NCBI RefSeq assembly: GCF_013141695.1
Contig: NZ_WHNY01000040.1
Span: forward strand, 248,001 to 312,000
Length of the DNA: 64,000 nt
Source: Paenibacillus plantarum
GTDB taxonomy: Bacteria; Bacillota; Bacilli; Paenibacillales; NBRC-103111
Direction of reading: 5' to 3'
Translations under genes and position numbers: made by a program
The notes under the pieces: generated by a model
The model's database searches: none
Seen by the model: the letters and a program-made list of their open reading frames with translations, nothing else
Told to the model about the DNA's origin: nothing
Shown: piece after piece, positions 1-8,032 of the stretch
Numbering within the stretch: position 1 is the stretch's first letter
Layout: each line of letters opens with the position of its first letter

Positions 1-376
1 TCCACACCTTTTCAATCCGAGCGATAAGCTCTTGTTTCGCCTGTAGATTTTCGATAATGACTTCGACAATCCAATCCACTTGGCTCAGTTTCGCCAAATC
101 ATCTTCAATATTCCCCGGTGTGATGCGTGAGGCAAAAGTTTCACTATACAAGGGTGCTGGGTTTGTCTTTCCGAGCTTCTCCAAGGCACTTACCGCAAAA
201 CGATTCCGCACTTTAGGATGATCGAGTGTAAGCCCTGCTGCTTCCTCTTGGGATGTTAACTGTTCAGGCACACGATCGAGCAATAAAACAGGGATACCTA
301 CATTGGCCAAATGCGCAGCAATACCGGAACCCATTACACCCGAACCGATTACCGCTGCCGTACGAATAGTTGTCAT
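1..376 (-). CDS. fadN: 3-hydroxyacyl-CoA dehydrogenase FadN, N-terminal part (cut by window edge)
   Basis: About 125 N-terminal residues are present; the rest lies beyond position 1. The start is the ATG at 376-374, eight bases after a clear AAGGAGATG ribosome site. The protein opens with the Rossmann NAD-binding motif GSGVMGSGIAAHLA and continues LANVGIPVLLLD, which is how Bacillus FadN begins. FadN is the bifunctional 3-hydroxyacyl-CoA dehydrogenase / enoyl-CoA hydratase of beta-oxidation, acting in the cytosol. It lies downstream of fadF on the same strand with a 92-bp gap, so the two are probably co-transcribed. In B. subtilis fadN heads fadN-fadA-fadE; whether fadA and fadE follow here cannot be seen. 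Family is confident from the N-terminus; full length is unseen. Confidence 0.88.
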   Translation of the reverse strand, partial: MTTIRTAAVIGSGVMGSGIAAHLANVGIPVLLLDRVPEQLTSQEEAAGLTLDHPKVRNRFAVSALEKLGKTNPAPLYSETFASRITPGNIEDDLAKLSQVDWIVEVIIENLQAKQELIARIEKVW

Positions 377-392
377 GAGATCATCTCCTTAA

Positions 393-490
393 AGTTTTCG
401 TTAGAAAACTAACTTCGAAAGCATCACTTAAGTTTTTCGATAGAAAAACTAACATCGTAAGCACTACTTTAGTTTTTCGATAGACCAAAC
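393..490. repeat. Tandem 38-40 bp repeat of small hairpins between fadF and fadN
   Basis: Three near-identical units begin at 393, 431 and 471 (spacings 38 and 40 bp). Each opens with a small inverted repeat. In unit 1 it is AGTTTTC-GTTA-GAAAACT (393-410); in unit 2, AGTTTTTC-GATA-GAAAAACT (431-450). In unit 3 (471-490) the second arm has decayed and the unit overlaps the stop codon and last codons of fadF. The third unit being coding suggests that the 3' end of fadF was duplicated outward. In the fadF-fadN transcript these would form a row of stem-loops just before the fadN ribosome site. Confidence 0.8.
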
Positions 491-2508
491 ACCGATTGTG
501 CCAGAATTTCCGCAATATCCCGTGCTTTTACCTTCTCTTCTACTTCCTTCAGCTTCGTGCCATCCTCCACCATCGTCAAACAATAAGGACACGCCGAGGA
601 GATCACCGTTGGTTTGACACTCAGAAGCTGCTCCGTACGCGCCACATTCACACGAGTACCCGCAGTTTCCTCCATCCACATCATGCCTCCGCCCGCTCCA
701 CAGCACATGCTGTTCTCACGAGAACGCGCTTGTTCTACAAGTTCCACGCCAGGAATCGCCCGCAACACGTTACGGGGCTCTTCATACACCTCGTTATAAC
801 GACCTAAGTAACAAGAATCGTGGTACGTTATGCGTTCATTGACTTCATATTGCGGTGTCAAACGCCCATCTTTCACCCATAAATCCAGCAATTCTGTATG
901 ATGAAAAACCTCGGCAGTTAAGCCAAATTCGGGATACTCATTTTTGAACGTGTGATACGTATGCGGGCACGTCGTGACGATCTTCTTTACCTTATACTTT
1001 TGAAACGTAGCGATATTGTCCGCACACAGCTGTTGAAACAAGAATTCATTCCCCATCCGACGCGGTGTGTCACCTGAATTTTTCTCCTCATTTCCTAATA
1101 TGGCAAAAGAGATACCAGCCTCCTTCATTAATTTCACGAATGCATGCGTGATTTTGCGACTGCGATTATCATAAGCACCCATCGAGCCCAAAAAGAACAA
1201 ATACTCGAAGGTTGGATTTTCCTTTACAGTTCGCACTTGAAGTTCGTCTTCCGGGTCCACCTCTTTGACCCATTTCACTCGATCATTGCGGGAAATTCCC
1301 CAAGGATTGCCTTGTCTTTCGATATTTTGAAGCGCGCGTTGACCATCATGAGGCATACTGCCTTGCGTCAGCACTAAGTGCCTGCGCATATCAATGATTT
1401 TATCCACATGGTCATTCGCAACGGGACATTGATCTTCACAGTTTCGACAGGTTGTACAAGCCCACAGCTCTTCCTCGGTAATTACACCTCCGATGAGTTC
1501 TACTTCGAGTGCGTTCCCCTGCGATTCTGGCGCAAACACCATGGCAGGTACCCAAGGGGACTTCGAAGTAATGGCAGCACCTTTCTCTGTCAAATGATCG
1601 CGCAGTTTCGTAATGAGGTGCATCGGTGAAAGCAGCTTGCCTGTCGTATTAGCGGGACACACGCTCGTACAACGACCACATTCCACACAGGAGTAGAAAT
1701 CCAGCATCTGCTTTTGCGTAAAATCCTCAATCTTGCCAACACCGAATGTCTCAGCGTCTTCATCCTCTAAATTCAGGGATGTCAGCTTACCTGTTGGCTC
1801 CGTACGTCGCAGCAAGATGTTTATCGGAGCGGTAATAATGTGAAAATGCTTGGACTGCGGTACATAGATAAGGAAAGATAACAGAATCAACAAGTGCATC
1901 CACCAGCCTGCATAGAAGCCCACCGTCGCCGCTGATGTTGAGATCCCATCGAATAAGGCAGCCCAAACGGATGTCAGCGGAGCGAAACCTGAAGCTGGAA
2001 GTCCCTCACGAATACGTTCAAACCCACCGCTTATGACGACCGACAGCATCAAGAACATGATAAAAAACACGACAATACTTGGCTTCCAGCCTCGTTTAAG
2101 GCGTTTGAGCTTCTCGATATAGCGTCGATAGGTCGCATAGCCCATGGCCAGCACGATCAGTCCGACCGTCACTTCCTGCATGAGGGTGAAGTAGTCATAA
2201 CCTGGGACAGGTAACCCTCGGTCAATTAATCCTTTTAAAATAAGGTCCAAAGCGCCTAGCTGTAGAATTATGAAGCCATAAAAAATCACGAAATGCATAA
2301 TGCCGCTCTTTTTATCCTTCAATAACTTCGTCTGGCCAAACACTTGAACCGCAAACCCCTTGAGCCTTAAGCTAGCTTCCTTCTTCAAATCCACCGATTT
2401 CCCCAACTGGATGTATAAATATCGGTGATACACAACCCGGCCGAACCCGTAGAGTGCCAAACCCGTAACCGCCAGAAAAAGGAGAAACTGAATCAGTGTA
2501 CCGGTCAT
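469..2508 (-). CDS. fadF: FadF-like membrane iron-sulfur oxidoreductase
   Basis: The 679-aa protein has an N-terminal half with about five or six membrane segments (residues 1-220, resembling the NarI/DsrM-type cytochrome part). Two 4Fe-4S ferredoxin motifs follow: CVECGRCTSVCP near residue 274 and CTTCRNCEDQCP near 351. The C-terminal part has two CCG heterodisulfide-reductase-like repeats (TTCPHTYHTF near 512, DSCYLGR near 563, CCGAGGGMMW near 605). This is the architecture of Bacillus FadF (YwjF), proposed to pass electrons from the electron-transfer flavoprotein to the quinone pool during beta-oxidation. The start ATG at 2508 follows GAAGGAGGG. It is divergent from fadR-etfB-etfA, the genes whose product would feed it, and precedes fadN. 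A cre-like site lies 24 bp upstream. Confidence 0.9.
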   Translation of the reverse strand: MTGTLIQFLLFLAVTGLALYGFGRVVYHRYLYIQLGKSVDLKKEASLRLKGFAVQVFGQTKLLKDKKSGIMHFVIFYGFIILQLGALDLILKGLIDRGLPVPGYDYFTLMQEVTVGLIVLAMGYATYRRYIEKLKRLKRGWKPSIVVFFIMFLMLSVVISGGFERIREGLPASGFAPLTSVWAALFDGISTSAATVGFYAGWWMHLLILLSFLIYVPQSKHFHIITAPINILLRRTEPTGKLTSLNLEDEDAETFGVGKIEDFTQKQMLDFYSCVECGRCTSVCPANTTGKLLSPMHLITKLRDHLTEKGAAITSKSPWVPAMVFAPESQGNALEVELIGGVITEEELWACTTCRNCEDQCPVANDHVDKIIDMRRHLVLTQGSMPHDGQRALQNIERQGNPWGISRNDRVKWVKEVDPEDELQVRTVKENPTFEYLFFLGSMGAYDNRSRKITHAFVKLMKEAGISFAILGNEEKNSGDTPRRMGNEFLFQQLCADNIATFQKYKVKKIVTTCPHTYHTFKNEYPEFGLTAEVFHHTELLDLWVKDGRLTPQYEVNERITYHDSCYLGRYNEVYEEPRNVLRAIPGVELVEQARSRENSMCCGAGGGMMWMEETAGTRVNVARTEQLLSVKPTVISSACPYCLTMVEDGTKLKEVEEKVKARDIAEILAQSVFGLSKN

Positions 2509-2531
2509 GGAGGACCCTCCTTCTATTTAAT

Positions 2532-2547
2532 TTGTTAACGCTTACAT
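2532..2547. promoter_or_regulatory. cre-like CcpA operator upstream of fadF
   Basis: TTGTTAACGCTTACAT fits the catabolite-responsive-element consensus WTGNNARCGNWWWCAW at every position and is nearly palindromic around the central CG. It sits 24-39 bp upstream of the fadF start codon, probably in the transcribed leader, where bound CcpA could act as a roadblock. Carbon catabolite repression of fatty-acid genes is known in B. subtilis; binding here is inferred from the match. Confidence 0.65.
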
Positions 2548-2667
2548 TCAAGAGTCGCAAAAAAGCAAATTCCATGAGTCCCTTTTTGAATAAGAGTAGA
2601 AACCTGCTTCCATGTGAAGAGTAAGCCGACAAACCTCCCTACTTGCTTGGTTAAGCGGAATAAGTCG

Positions 2668-2696
2668 TTGACAAGGCGTACTGCGTATTTTATGAT
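2668..2696 (+). promoter_or_regulatory. Sigma-A promoter of fadR-etfB-etfA
   Basis: A perfect -35 TTGACA (2668-2673), a 17-bp spacer and TATGAT (2691-2696; one mismatch to TATAAT) predict a start near 2703. The FadR box begins six bases further on, so a bound repressor would block initiation or early elongation. It reads into fadR, etfB and etfA. Confidence 0.8.
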
Positions 2697-2708
2697 GAAA
2701 TTACGAAA

Positions 2709-2728
2709 ATGAATGAGTATTCATTCAC
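2709..2728. promoter_or_regulatory. FadR operator
   Basis: ATGAATGAGTATTCATTCAC matches the published B. subtilis FadR box (WTGAATGAMTANTCATTCAW) with TGAATGA / TCATTCA arms; only the M and the final W positions differ. It lies in the divergent region between fadF and fadR, just after the rightward promoter, so it should give autoregulation of fadR-etfBA. It may also control the leftward fadF promoter, since only one box is visible for both directions. Confidence 0.85.
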
Positions 2729-2761
2729 CGATATTTGTATTCTAACACCGAGGTGATCTCC

Positions 2762-3349
2762 TTGACAAGTGGCAAAAAACCAGACAAGTATTATGCGATT
2801 CTCGAAGGCGCGATGAAAGTATTTGCGGAAAACGGGTTTCATAAATCCCAAGTTTCGCGCATTGCCAAAGAAGCCGGCGTCGCGGATGGCACCATTTATT
2901 TGTACTTCAAGAAGAAGGAGGATATCTTAACTAGTCTTTTTCAAGAGAAATTAGGCGAGCTTGTCGAGAAATTCAACCATGCTGTCCGTGAAAGCACAAG
3001 CCCAAAGGATGCGTTGCGCAAAATCTGTGAGATTCATTTTAGCGAGCTAGAAAATAACATCCATATGGCCTACCTCACGCAAATTGAGCTTCGTCAAAGT
3101 GATTTGGAGCTTCGTAAAGAGATTGGTCTTGCTCTAAAGAGATATATTATCCTCATTGAAAATATATTAGAAAAAGGAAAGAATGACGGCAGCTTCCGTG
3201 CGGATCTGGATGTGAAGCTGGTGAGACTTCTTATTTTTGGAGGTATGGATGAAGTCGTCACCTCTTGGCTGATTTCCGGGCAAAAGTATTCATTAACTGC
3301 ACAGGTTGGTCCTACGCTTGATTTTTTCATTAAAGGCATGGAGTCATAA
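2762..3349 (+). CDS. fadR: Fatty-acid-degradation repressor FadR (TetR family)
   Basis: 195 aa from a TTG start at 2762, chosen because GAGGTGATC lies a few bases before it; the upstream TTG at 2735 has no ribosome site. The N-terminal TetR helix-turn-helix is clear (QVSRIAKEAGVADGTIYLYF, residues about 33-52), and nearly the same stretch occurs in B. subtilis FadR. The C-terminal domain (EIHFSELENNIHMAYLTQIELRQS) also follows that protein. FadR represses beta-oxidation genes and is released by long-chain acyl-CoA. Its own operator is at 2709-2728. It is the first gene of an operon with etfB (63-bp gap) and etfA. Confidence 0.93.
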   Translation: MTSGKKPDKYYAILEGAMKVFAENGFHKSQVSRIAKEAGVADGTIYLYFKKKEDILTSLFQEKLGELVEKFNHAVRESTSPKDALRKICEIHFSELENNIHMAYLTQIELRQSDLELRKEIGLALKRYIILIENILEKGKNDGSFRADLDVKLVRLLIFGGMDEVVTSWLISGQKYSLTAQVGPTLDFFIKGMES

Positions 3350-3412
3350 TTCAAGCGTTCAGCAAGCAAGAAAAGGTCTCTATTTCATGTATATTCAGGA
3401 GGGAGCCCCACT

Positions 3413-4177
3413 ATGGACATTTTTGTATTATTGAAGCAAACGTTTGATACAGAGGAGAAAATCGTCTTGCAAAATGGCGTCGTTCAAGAGGATGGCGTGA
3501 AGTTCGTCATTAATCCGTACGACGAGTATGCGGTAGAACAAGCTATACAACTGCGAGATGAGCATGGCGGTAAAGTGACACTGCTATCGATCGGACCTGA
3601 TCGCACGGCGGAAGCACTGCGAACTGCTCTCGCGATGGGTGCTGACGAGGCTGTTTTGATAACCGATGATCGAATCCTCGGGGACGAATTCGAAATAGCT
3701 GAAATTTTGGCAGCATATTTACGCAGCCAGTCTGTCGACCTCCTGCTTGGCGGTAACTTCTCCGTTGATAACGGTGCAGGTCAAGTAGCCATTCGTCTTG
3801 CTAATCTACTTGGACTGCCTCAAGTCGCTTCGATTACAAAGTTGGAAATTACAGGAGACAAAGCACTTGTTCACCGTGATGCCGAAGGCGATATCGAAGT
3901 GATCGAAGTTCCTCTCCCTGCTCTATTTACAGCCCAACAAGGCCTAAATGAACCTAGATACCCCTCACTTCCTGGTATTATGAAAGCGAAGAAAAAACCT
4001 TTCCAACACTTAACCCTTGATGATATTTCTGGTGCGGATGCCATTATTGCCAAAACGATACGACTGGCCTTATCACTCCCGCCCGAGCGTCAAGCTGGCC
4101 GCATCCTCAAAGGTGAGCTTGCACAACAAGTAACGGAGCTTGTTCAAGCACTGCGTAACGAATCCAAAGTGATCTAA
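3413..4177 (+). CDS. etfB: Electron transfer flavoprotein beta subunit
   Basis: The 254-aa length is normal for EtfB. It begins MDIFVLLKQTFDTEEKI and holds VKFVINPYDEYAVEQAI and the AMP-binding-loop region GADEAVLITDD. The subunit pairs with EtfA to carry one FAD and shuttle electrons from acyl-CoA dehydrogenases to a membrane quinone reductase, here presumably FadF, encoded divergently. The ATG follows AGGAGGGAG at good spacing. A 107-bp gap with a stem-loop separates it from etfA. Confidence 0.95.
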   Translation: MDIFVLLKQTFDTEEKIVLQNGVVQEDGVKFVINPYDEYAVEQAIQLRDEHGGKVTLLSIGPDRTAEALRTALAMGADEAVLITDDRILGDEFEIAEILAAYLRSQSVDLLLGGNFSVDNGAGQVAIRLANLLGLPQVASITKLEITGDKALVHRDAEGDIEVIEVPLPALFTAQQGLNEPRYPSLPGIMKAKKKPFQHLTLDDISGADAIIAKTIRLALSLPPERQAGRILKGELAQQVTELVQALRNESKVI

Positions 4178-4182
4178 AAACA

Positions 4183-4233
4183 CCCCACAAAGTGAAGTAT
4201 GACTTCGAAGCGTAATCCAATTACTTTGCGGGG
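4183..4233 (+). other. Intercistronic stem-loop between etfB and etfA
   Basis: CCCC-A-CAAAGT (4183-4193) pairs with ACTTTG-C-GGGG (4223-4233), with one A/C mismatch. Inside it sits a smaller hairpin, GAAGT-ATG-ACTTC (4194-4205). There is no T-run after the stem, so an mRNA-stabilising or processing element is likelier than a terminator. Confidence 0.5.
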
Positions 4234-4284
4234 ACCCCGAGAACAACGATACCCACAACTATAATAACTTAGGAGGCTATATCG

Positions 4285-5268
4285 ATGGCTAAACAATTTC
4301 TTGTAGTTGCTGAAGCTCGCAGTGGCAAGCTTCGTCAAGTATCCTTTGAGGCCCTACGTTCGGCACAGCTTTCTGCTGCTGATGGTGATACGCTTGCTGC
4401 TGTAGCGATCGGCGGCGTAGGCACGAAAGCGTTAGCTGGCGAGCTCGCTGCTTACGGAGCAGACACCGTCTATGTAGTCGAGGATCCTCAGCTTGAGAGT
4501 TATAGCTCTGAGGCATATCTAAGTGCCTTGTTGGCCGTAACCGCTGTTGCCGGACCAAATGCGGTATATATCGGCCATACGGCGATGGGCCGAGACCTTG
4601 CACCATTGGCCGCCGCTTCGCTCGCCGCCGGCCAAATTTCTGACGTTACCGCCATCGAACGCACCGGCGATAACGTCTTGTTCACCCGACCGCTTTACGC
4701 TGGCAAAGCGATCGAGAAGAAAGCGTTTACCGACCTGGCTGCGCCTTGGGTCGTCACGGTAAGACCCAACAACATCGCGGCCGCAGAGCCTGACGCTTCG
4801 CGTCAAGCTGCGATCATCGATGTTGCCTATCCCGCTCCCTCCCTGCGCAGCATCATACGGGAGGTCGTGCGTAAAACGTCCGGCGCCATCGACTTGGCTG
4901 AAGCCAAGATCGTCGTCTCCGGCGGCCGGGGCGTGCGCAGCGCCGATGGGTTCCAGCCGCTCGAGGAGCTGGCTGCCGTCTTAGGCGGCGCTGTTGGAGC
5001 TTCCCGCGGGGCATGCGACGCGGGCTACTGCGAGTACGCGATGCAGATCGGCCAGACCGGCAAGGTCGTGACGCCGGAAATTTACATCGCGTGCGGCATT
5101 AGCGGCGCCATTCAGCATTTGGCGGGGATGAGCTCATCGCGCGTCATCATCGCGATCAACAAGGATGCGGAGGCGCCGATCTTTAAAGTTGCCGACTACG
5201 GTATCGTCGGTGATCTGTTCGAGGTCGTGCCGCTGCTGACCCAGGAGTTTAGGAAACTGCTACAATAA
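4285..5268 (+). CDS. etfA: Electron transfer flavoprotein alpha subunit
   Basis: 327 aa. The C-terminal FAD domain is canonical: SGGRGVRS near residue 212, then QIGQTGKVVTPEIYIACGIS, GAIQHLAGM, NKDAEAPIF and YGIVGDLFEVVP. It partners EtfB. The ATG follows TTAGGAGGC. The second two-thirds (about 4560-5250) is markedly richer in G+C than the first third and than etfB, although the frame is intact and the protein is normal. A strong terminator follows at 5294-5328. Confidence 0.95.
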   Translation: MAKQFLVVAEARSGKLRQVSFEALRSAQLSAADGDTLAAVAIGGVGTKALAGELAAYGADTVYVVEDPQLESYSSEAYLSALLAVTAVAGPNAVYIGHTAMGRDLAPLAAASLAAGQISDVTAIERTGDNVLFTRPLYAGKAIEKKAFTDLAAPWVVTVRPNNIAAAEPDASRQAAIIDVAYPAPSLRSIIREVVRKTSGAIDLAEAKIVVSGGRGVRSADGFQPLEELAAVLGGAVGASRGACDAGYCEYAMQIGQTGKVVTPEIYIACGISGAIQHLAGMSSSRVIIAINKDAEAPIFKVADYGIVGDLFEVVPLLTQEFRKLLQ

Positions 5269-5293
5269 TATAACCTCGGAACGCTATAACTCC

Positions 5294-5328
5294 GAATAAG
5301 CCCATGCCACTTCCGCATGGGCTTATTC
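5294..5328. terminator. Terminator after etfA
   Basis: A perfect 14-bp inverted repeat (5294-5307 with 5315-5328, GAATAAGCCCATGC arms) with a 7-base loop. The T-tract after it is weak (GATTTC), but the stem is long and it lies 26 bp past the etfA stop. Confidence 0.75.
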
Positions 5329-5368
5329 GATTTCAAATGAAGCAGAAGCTTGTTGTCGCTATTCGGGC

Positions 5369-5398
5369 GAATAAAAAATGAAATAAAGGGAAATATTA
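5369..5398 (+). promoter_or_regulatory. Possible forespore (sigma-F/sigma-G) promoter of the ger operon
   Basis: GAATA (5369-5373), a 15-bp spacer and GGAAATATTA (5389-5398) resemble the forespore pattern; the -10 fits GGNNANANTR. It lies 58 bp before the first germination gene. gerA-type operons are known sigma-G targets. This is a pattern match only. Confidence 0.5.
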
Positions 5399-5456
5399 CA
5401 AAAAAAATCACCTTCAGGATAACGATCCATTCGTAGCTGCTAAAGGGGAACACAAT

Positions 5457-6551
5457 ATGGATAAAACAACAGGGAAAATCGGTATGGTATCGATCATCAT
5501 GGTCATGATGCTGTTCAATGGTTTGACCAGTCATGTTATTGCCAATCCACTGGTGCTGGATGCATCGGGTAGAGATGCTTGGATATCCGTCCTAATGACG
5601 AGCGTCCTTTATATTCCATGGTGTGCCCTACTTGTTTATATTATGAAAAGAACAGGCCAACAGAAGCTGCGGACATGGCTGTCGAATCAGACAAATCCAC
5701 TTATTGCTTGGCTGATTCTAACTCCTATTTGTTTAGAGTTGTTTATGATCGGGGGTATGACCGTCATTCATACCGAGATATGGACGGTTACGAATTACTT
5801 ACCAACAACCCCACCGTTTGTACTGATAATTGCCTTACTCTTGGTTTCCTATTATTCAGCCAAGCATGGCATTCAGACAATCGCAATCAATGCAGGTATC
5901 CTGCTCCCAGTCGTTGTTTTCTTGGGATATTTCGTATCCATTGCAAATACATCAGAGAAAGATTTTGCGTTGCTTAAGCCCTTCCTTGAATTCGGTTGGA
6001 AGCCTGCTTTGGACGGGATGGTCTATTCAGGAGGCGCTTTAGTAGAAATCATGATTATGCTTATGCTCCAACATCGTCTGAAAACGAAAATCCGTTATTG
6101 GCAAATGATACTACTCGGAATCATTCTCGTGTATATCACATTAGGGCCACTTATCGGAGCAATCACGGAATTCGGTCCCAAAGAAGCAGCCAAACAGATG
6201 GTTTCTCCGTATGAACAATGGCGTCTTGTCAAAATTGGCGCTTATTTCGAACACGTCGACTTTCTGTCGGTGTTCCAATGGTTATCAGGAGCAACAGTGC
6301 GGATAAGCCTCTCTCAGTTTATTTTGGCTGATTTGTTTGCCTTTAACAAAGCAAAATCGCGCAATCGGTTCATTCTGATTTTAACACTTAGCTATCTTGC
6401 ATTTTCATGGATTGTGACCAAATATATGCCGTTTTATTTGTGGATGTATAAAATCTATTTCCCCGTATTTTTGATTACCAGCCTGATCATAACGATCGTA
6501 TTGGCTGTAATTGCATGGATGGCCAAAACCAACAAGGAGGGTACGATTTGA
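5457..6551 (+). CDS. gerAB: Spore germination permease (GerAB/GerKB family)
   Basis: A 364-aa integral membrane protein with about ten hydrophobic segments, of the endospore germination permease family, which is related to amino-acid transporters. It is the B subunit of a germinant receptor in the spore inner membrane and is thought to bind the small-molecule germinant. Recognisable stretches are MVSIIMVMMLFNGLTSHVI at the N-terminus and FLSVFQWLSGATVRISLSQF near residue 270. AAAGGGGAA precedes the ATG. The order here is B-A-C, with a 4-base overlap into the A subunit. Which germinant it senses cannot be told from sequence. Confidence 0.9.
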   Translation: MDKTTGKIGMVSIIMVMMLFNGLTSHVIANPLVLDASGRDAWISVLMTSVLYIPWCALLVYIMKRTGQQKLRTWLSNQTNPLIAWLILTPICLELFMIGGMTVIHTEIWTVTNYLPTTPPFVLIIALLLVSYYSAKHGIQTIAINAGILLPVVVFLGYFVSIANTSEKDFALLKPFLEFGWKPALDGMVYSGGALVEIMIMLMLQHRLKTKIRYWQMILLGIILVYITLGPLIGAITEFGPKEAAKQMVSPYEQWRLVKIGAYFEHVDFLSVFQWLSGATVRISLSQFILADLFAFNKAKSRNRFILILTLSYLAFSWIVTKYMPFYLWMYKIYFPVFLITSLIITIVLAVIAWMAKTNKEGTI

Positions 6552-8032
6552 ACAGTATCCATACTTTAACAAACGATGTATCGAAGGAGCATATGTTGCG
6601 GCAATTATTCGCAAATTGCTCCGATGTGCAAATTCAGGTTCAACTCTTTGCTGAGGATGATCCATCATCTGCAATTATGATGATCTATGCAGAAGGATTA
6701 TGCGATTGCGCTCAAATAGGTAAAGTCATCCTGCCGGAATTGAATACGATATATCGAGATAACGGCTTCGAATATTTGCAGAACGGTTATGCGCTCGGCG
6801 CATTACCACTCATTTCCTTTGATGGAGAAGCAACCGAGGAAGAAATGACGGACGCGGTCTTTCAAGGGGACCTACTTCTTATCTTCTTATCATCGGATGC
6901 GATGTATAAGCTTAATATTTGCAATCGCCCACAACGCACGCCAGAGGAATCCAGTATCGAAATTTCCATCAAAGGCTCGAAAGATGGGTTCGTTGAAGAT
7001 CTGACTACAAATATCGCTCTGATTCGCAAACGAATTAGGAGTAATTCATTATGCTGCGAGACGTTCATTCTAGGTAGAAGAACAAGAACGAAAGTCGGAC
7101 TCATGTATATTCAAGACATTCTTTCTCCAGACATTCTAATAGAGATTCGTTCTCGCTTGAATAAGATCGATATGGATGGCATTTATAGTATTAGTCAGAT
7201 AGAAGAAGCTATTGCAGATTCGAAATATGCGTTATTCCCTTTGAATGACATGTCTGGCAGGCCAGACTTTGCTGTTAGTTCCTTACTTGCGGGGAGATTT
7301 ATCATTATTGTCGACGGAAATCCCTTAATTCTAATTGCACCTGCAACTTTTTCTTTGATCTTAAAATCACCTGAGGATATTCATTTCTCGTTTCAAGTTG
7401 TGTCGTTTGCACGACTGATCCGTTTTATTAGTTTTTGGATTTCAATTGTGTTACCTGGATTCTGGGTTGCCCTCACTGCCTTTCATCAAGATCAAATTCC
7501 TTTTCGACTCATGTCAACCATATCGCTTGCGCGCATTGGTTTACCCTTTTCAGCTCAGATGGAAATGCTTACACTGTTATTCCTCATAGAGGTATTTCGA
7601 GAAGCTGGTGTTCGAATGCCCAACGCAATTGGGCAAACTTTAACAGTTATCGGCGGGTTGGTAATTGGTGACGCTTCGATACGTGCAGGGTTGGTTTCAC
7701 CTTCTGTCGTTGTTGTTGGGGCGATTACCGCGATCATGGGAGCTACGCTTGTCAATCAGAACTTGGGCTCAGTTGTAAGTGTCATCAGATTGATTGTTTT
7801 TCTAGCATCAGCAATCATCGGGATGTACGGACTCATTCTGTGCATGATATTGTTGGGGTTCCATATGTCCAGACTCAAATCATTTGGCATCCCATTCTTA
7901 TCTCCGTTGTCTCCACCTGTTTACAAAGAGTTATTGAGTAGTTTTTTGAATTTACCATGGAGTAAAATGAAATATCGCCCTCAAGAGCTGAACCCGATTG
8001 ATCCAGATCATCAAGGAAAAGACGCAGAATGA
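6548..8032 (+). CDS. gerAA: Spore germination receptor A subunit (GerAA/GerKA family)
   Basis: 494 aa from a TTG at 6548. That start overlaps the gerAB stop (TTGA) and follows a strong AAGGAGGG at 6533-6540; the upstream in-frame ATG at 6515 lies inside gerAB with no ribosome site. A long soluble N-terminal part (about residues 1-280) with family phrases such as VLPELNTIYRDNG and GRPDFAVSSLLAGRFIIIVDGNP is followed by several membrane helices. The short tail after the last helix includes YRPQELNPIDPD. It is a structural subunit of the germinant receptor, apparently translationally coupled to gerAB and gerAC. Confidence 0.92.
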   Translation: MNSIHTLTNDVSKEHMLRQLFANCSDVQIQVQLFAEDDPSSAIMMIYAEGLCDCAQIGKVILPELNTIYRDNGFEYLQNGYALGALPLISFDGEATEEEMTDAVFQGDLLLIFLSSDAMYKLNICNRPQRTPEESSIEISIKGSKDGFVEDLTTNIALIRKRIRSNSLCCETFILGRRTRTKVGLMYIQDILSPDILIEIRSRLNKIDMDGIYSISQIEEAIADSKYALFPLNDMSGRPDFAVSSLLAGRFIIIVDGNPLILIAPATFSLILKSPEDIHFSFQVVSFARLIRFISFWISIVLPGFWVALTAFHQDQIPFRLMSTISLARIGLPFSAQMEMLTLLFLIEVFREAGVRMPNAIGQTLTVIGGLVIGDASIRAGLVSPSVVVVGAITAIMGATLVNQNLGSVVSVIRLIVFLASAIIGMYGLILCMILLGFHMSRLKSFGIPFLSPLSPPVYKELLSSFLNLPWSKMKYRPQELNPIDPDHQGKDAE

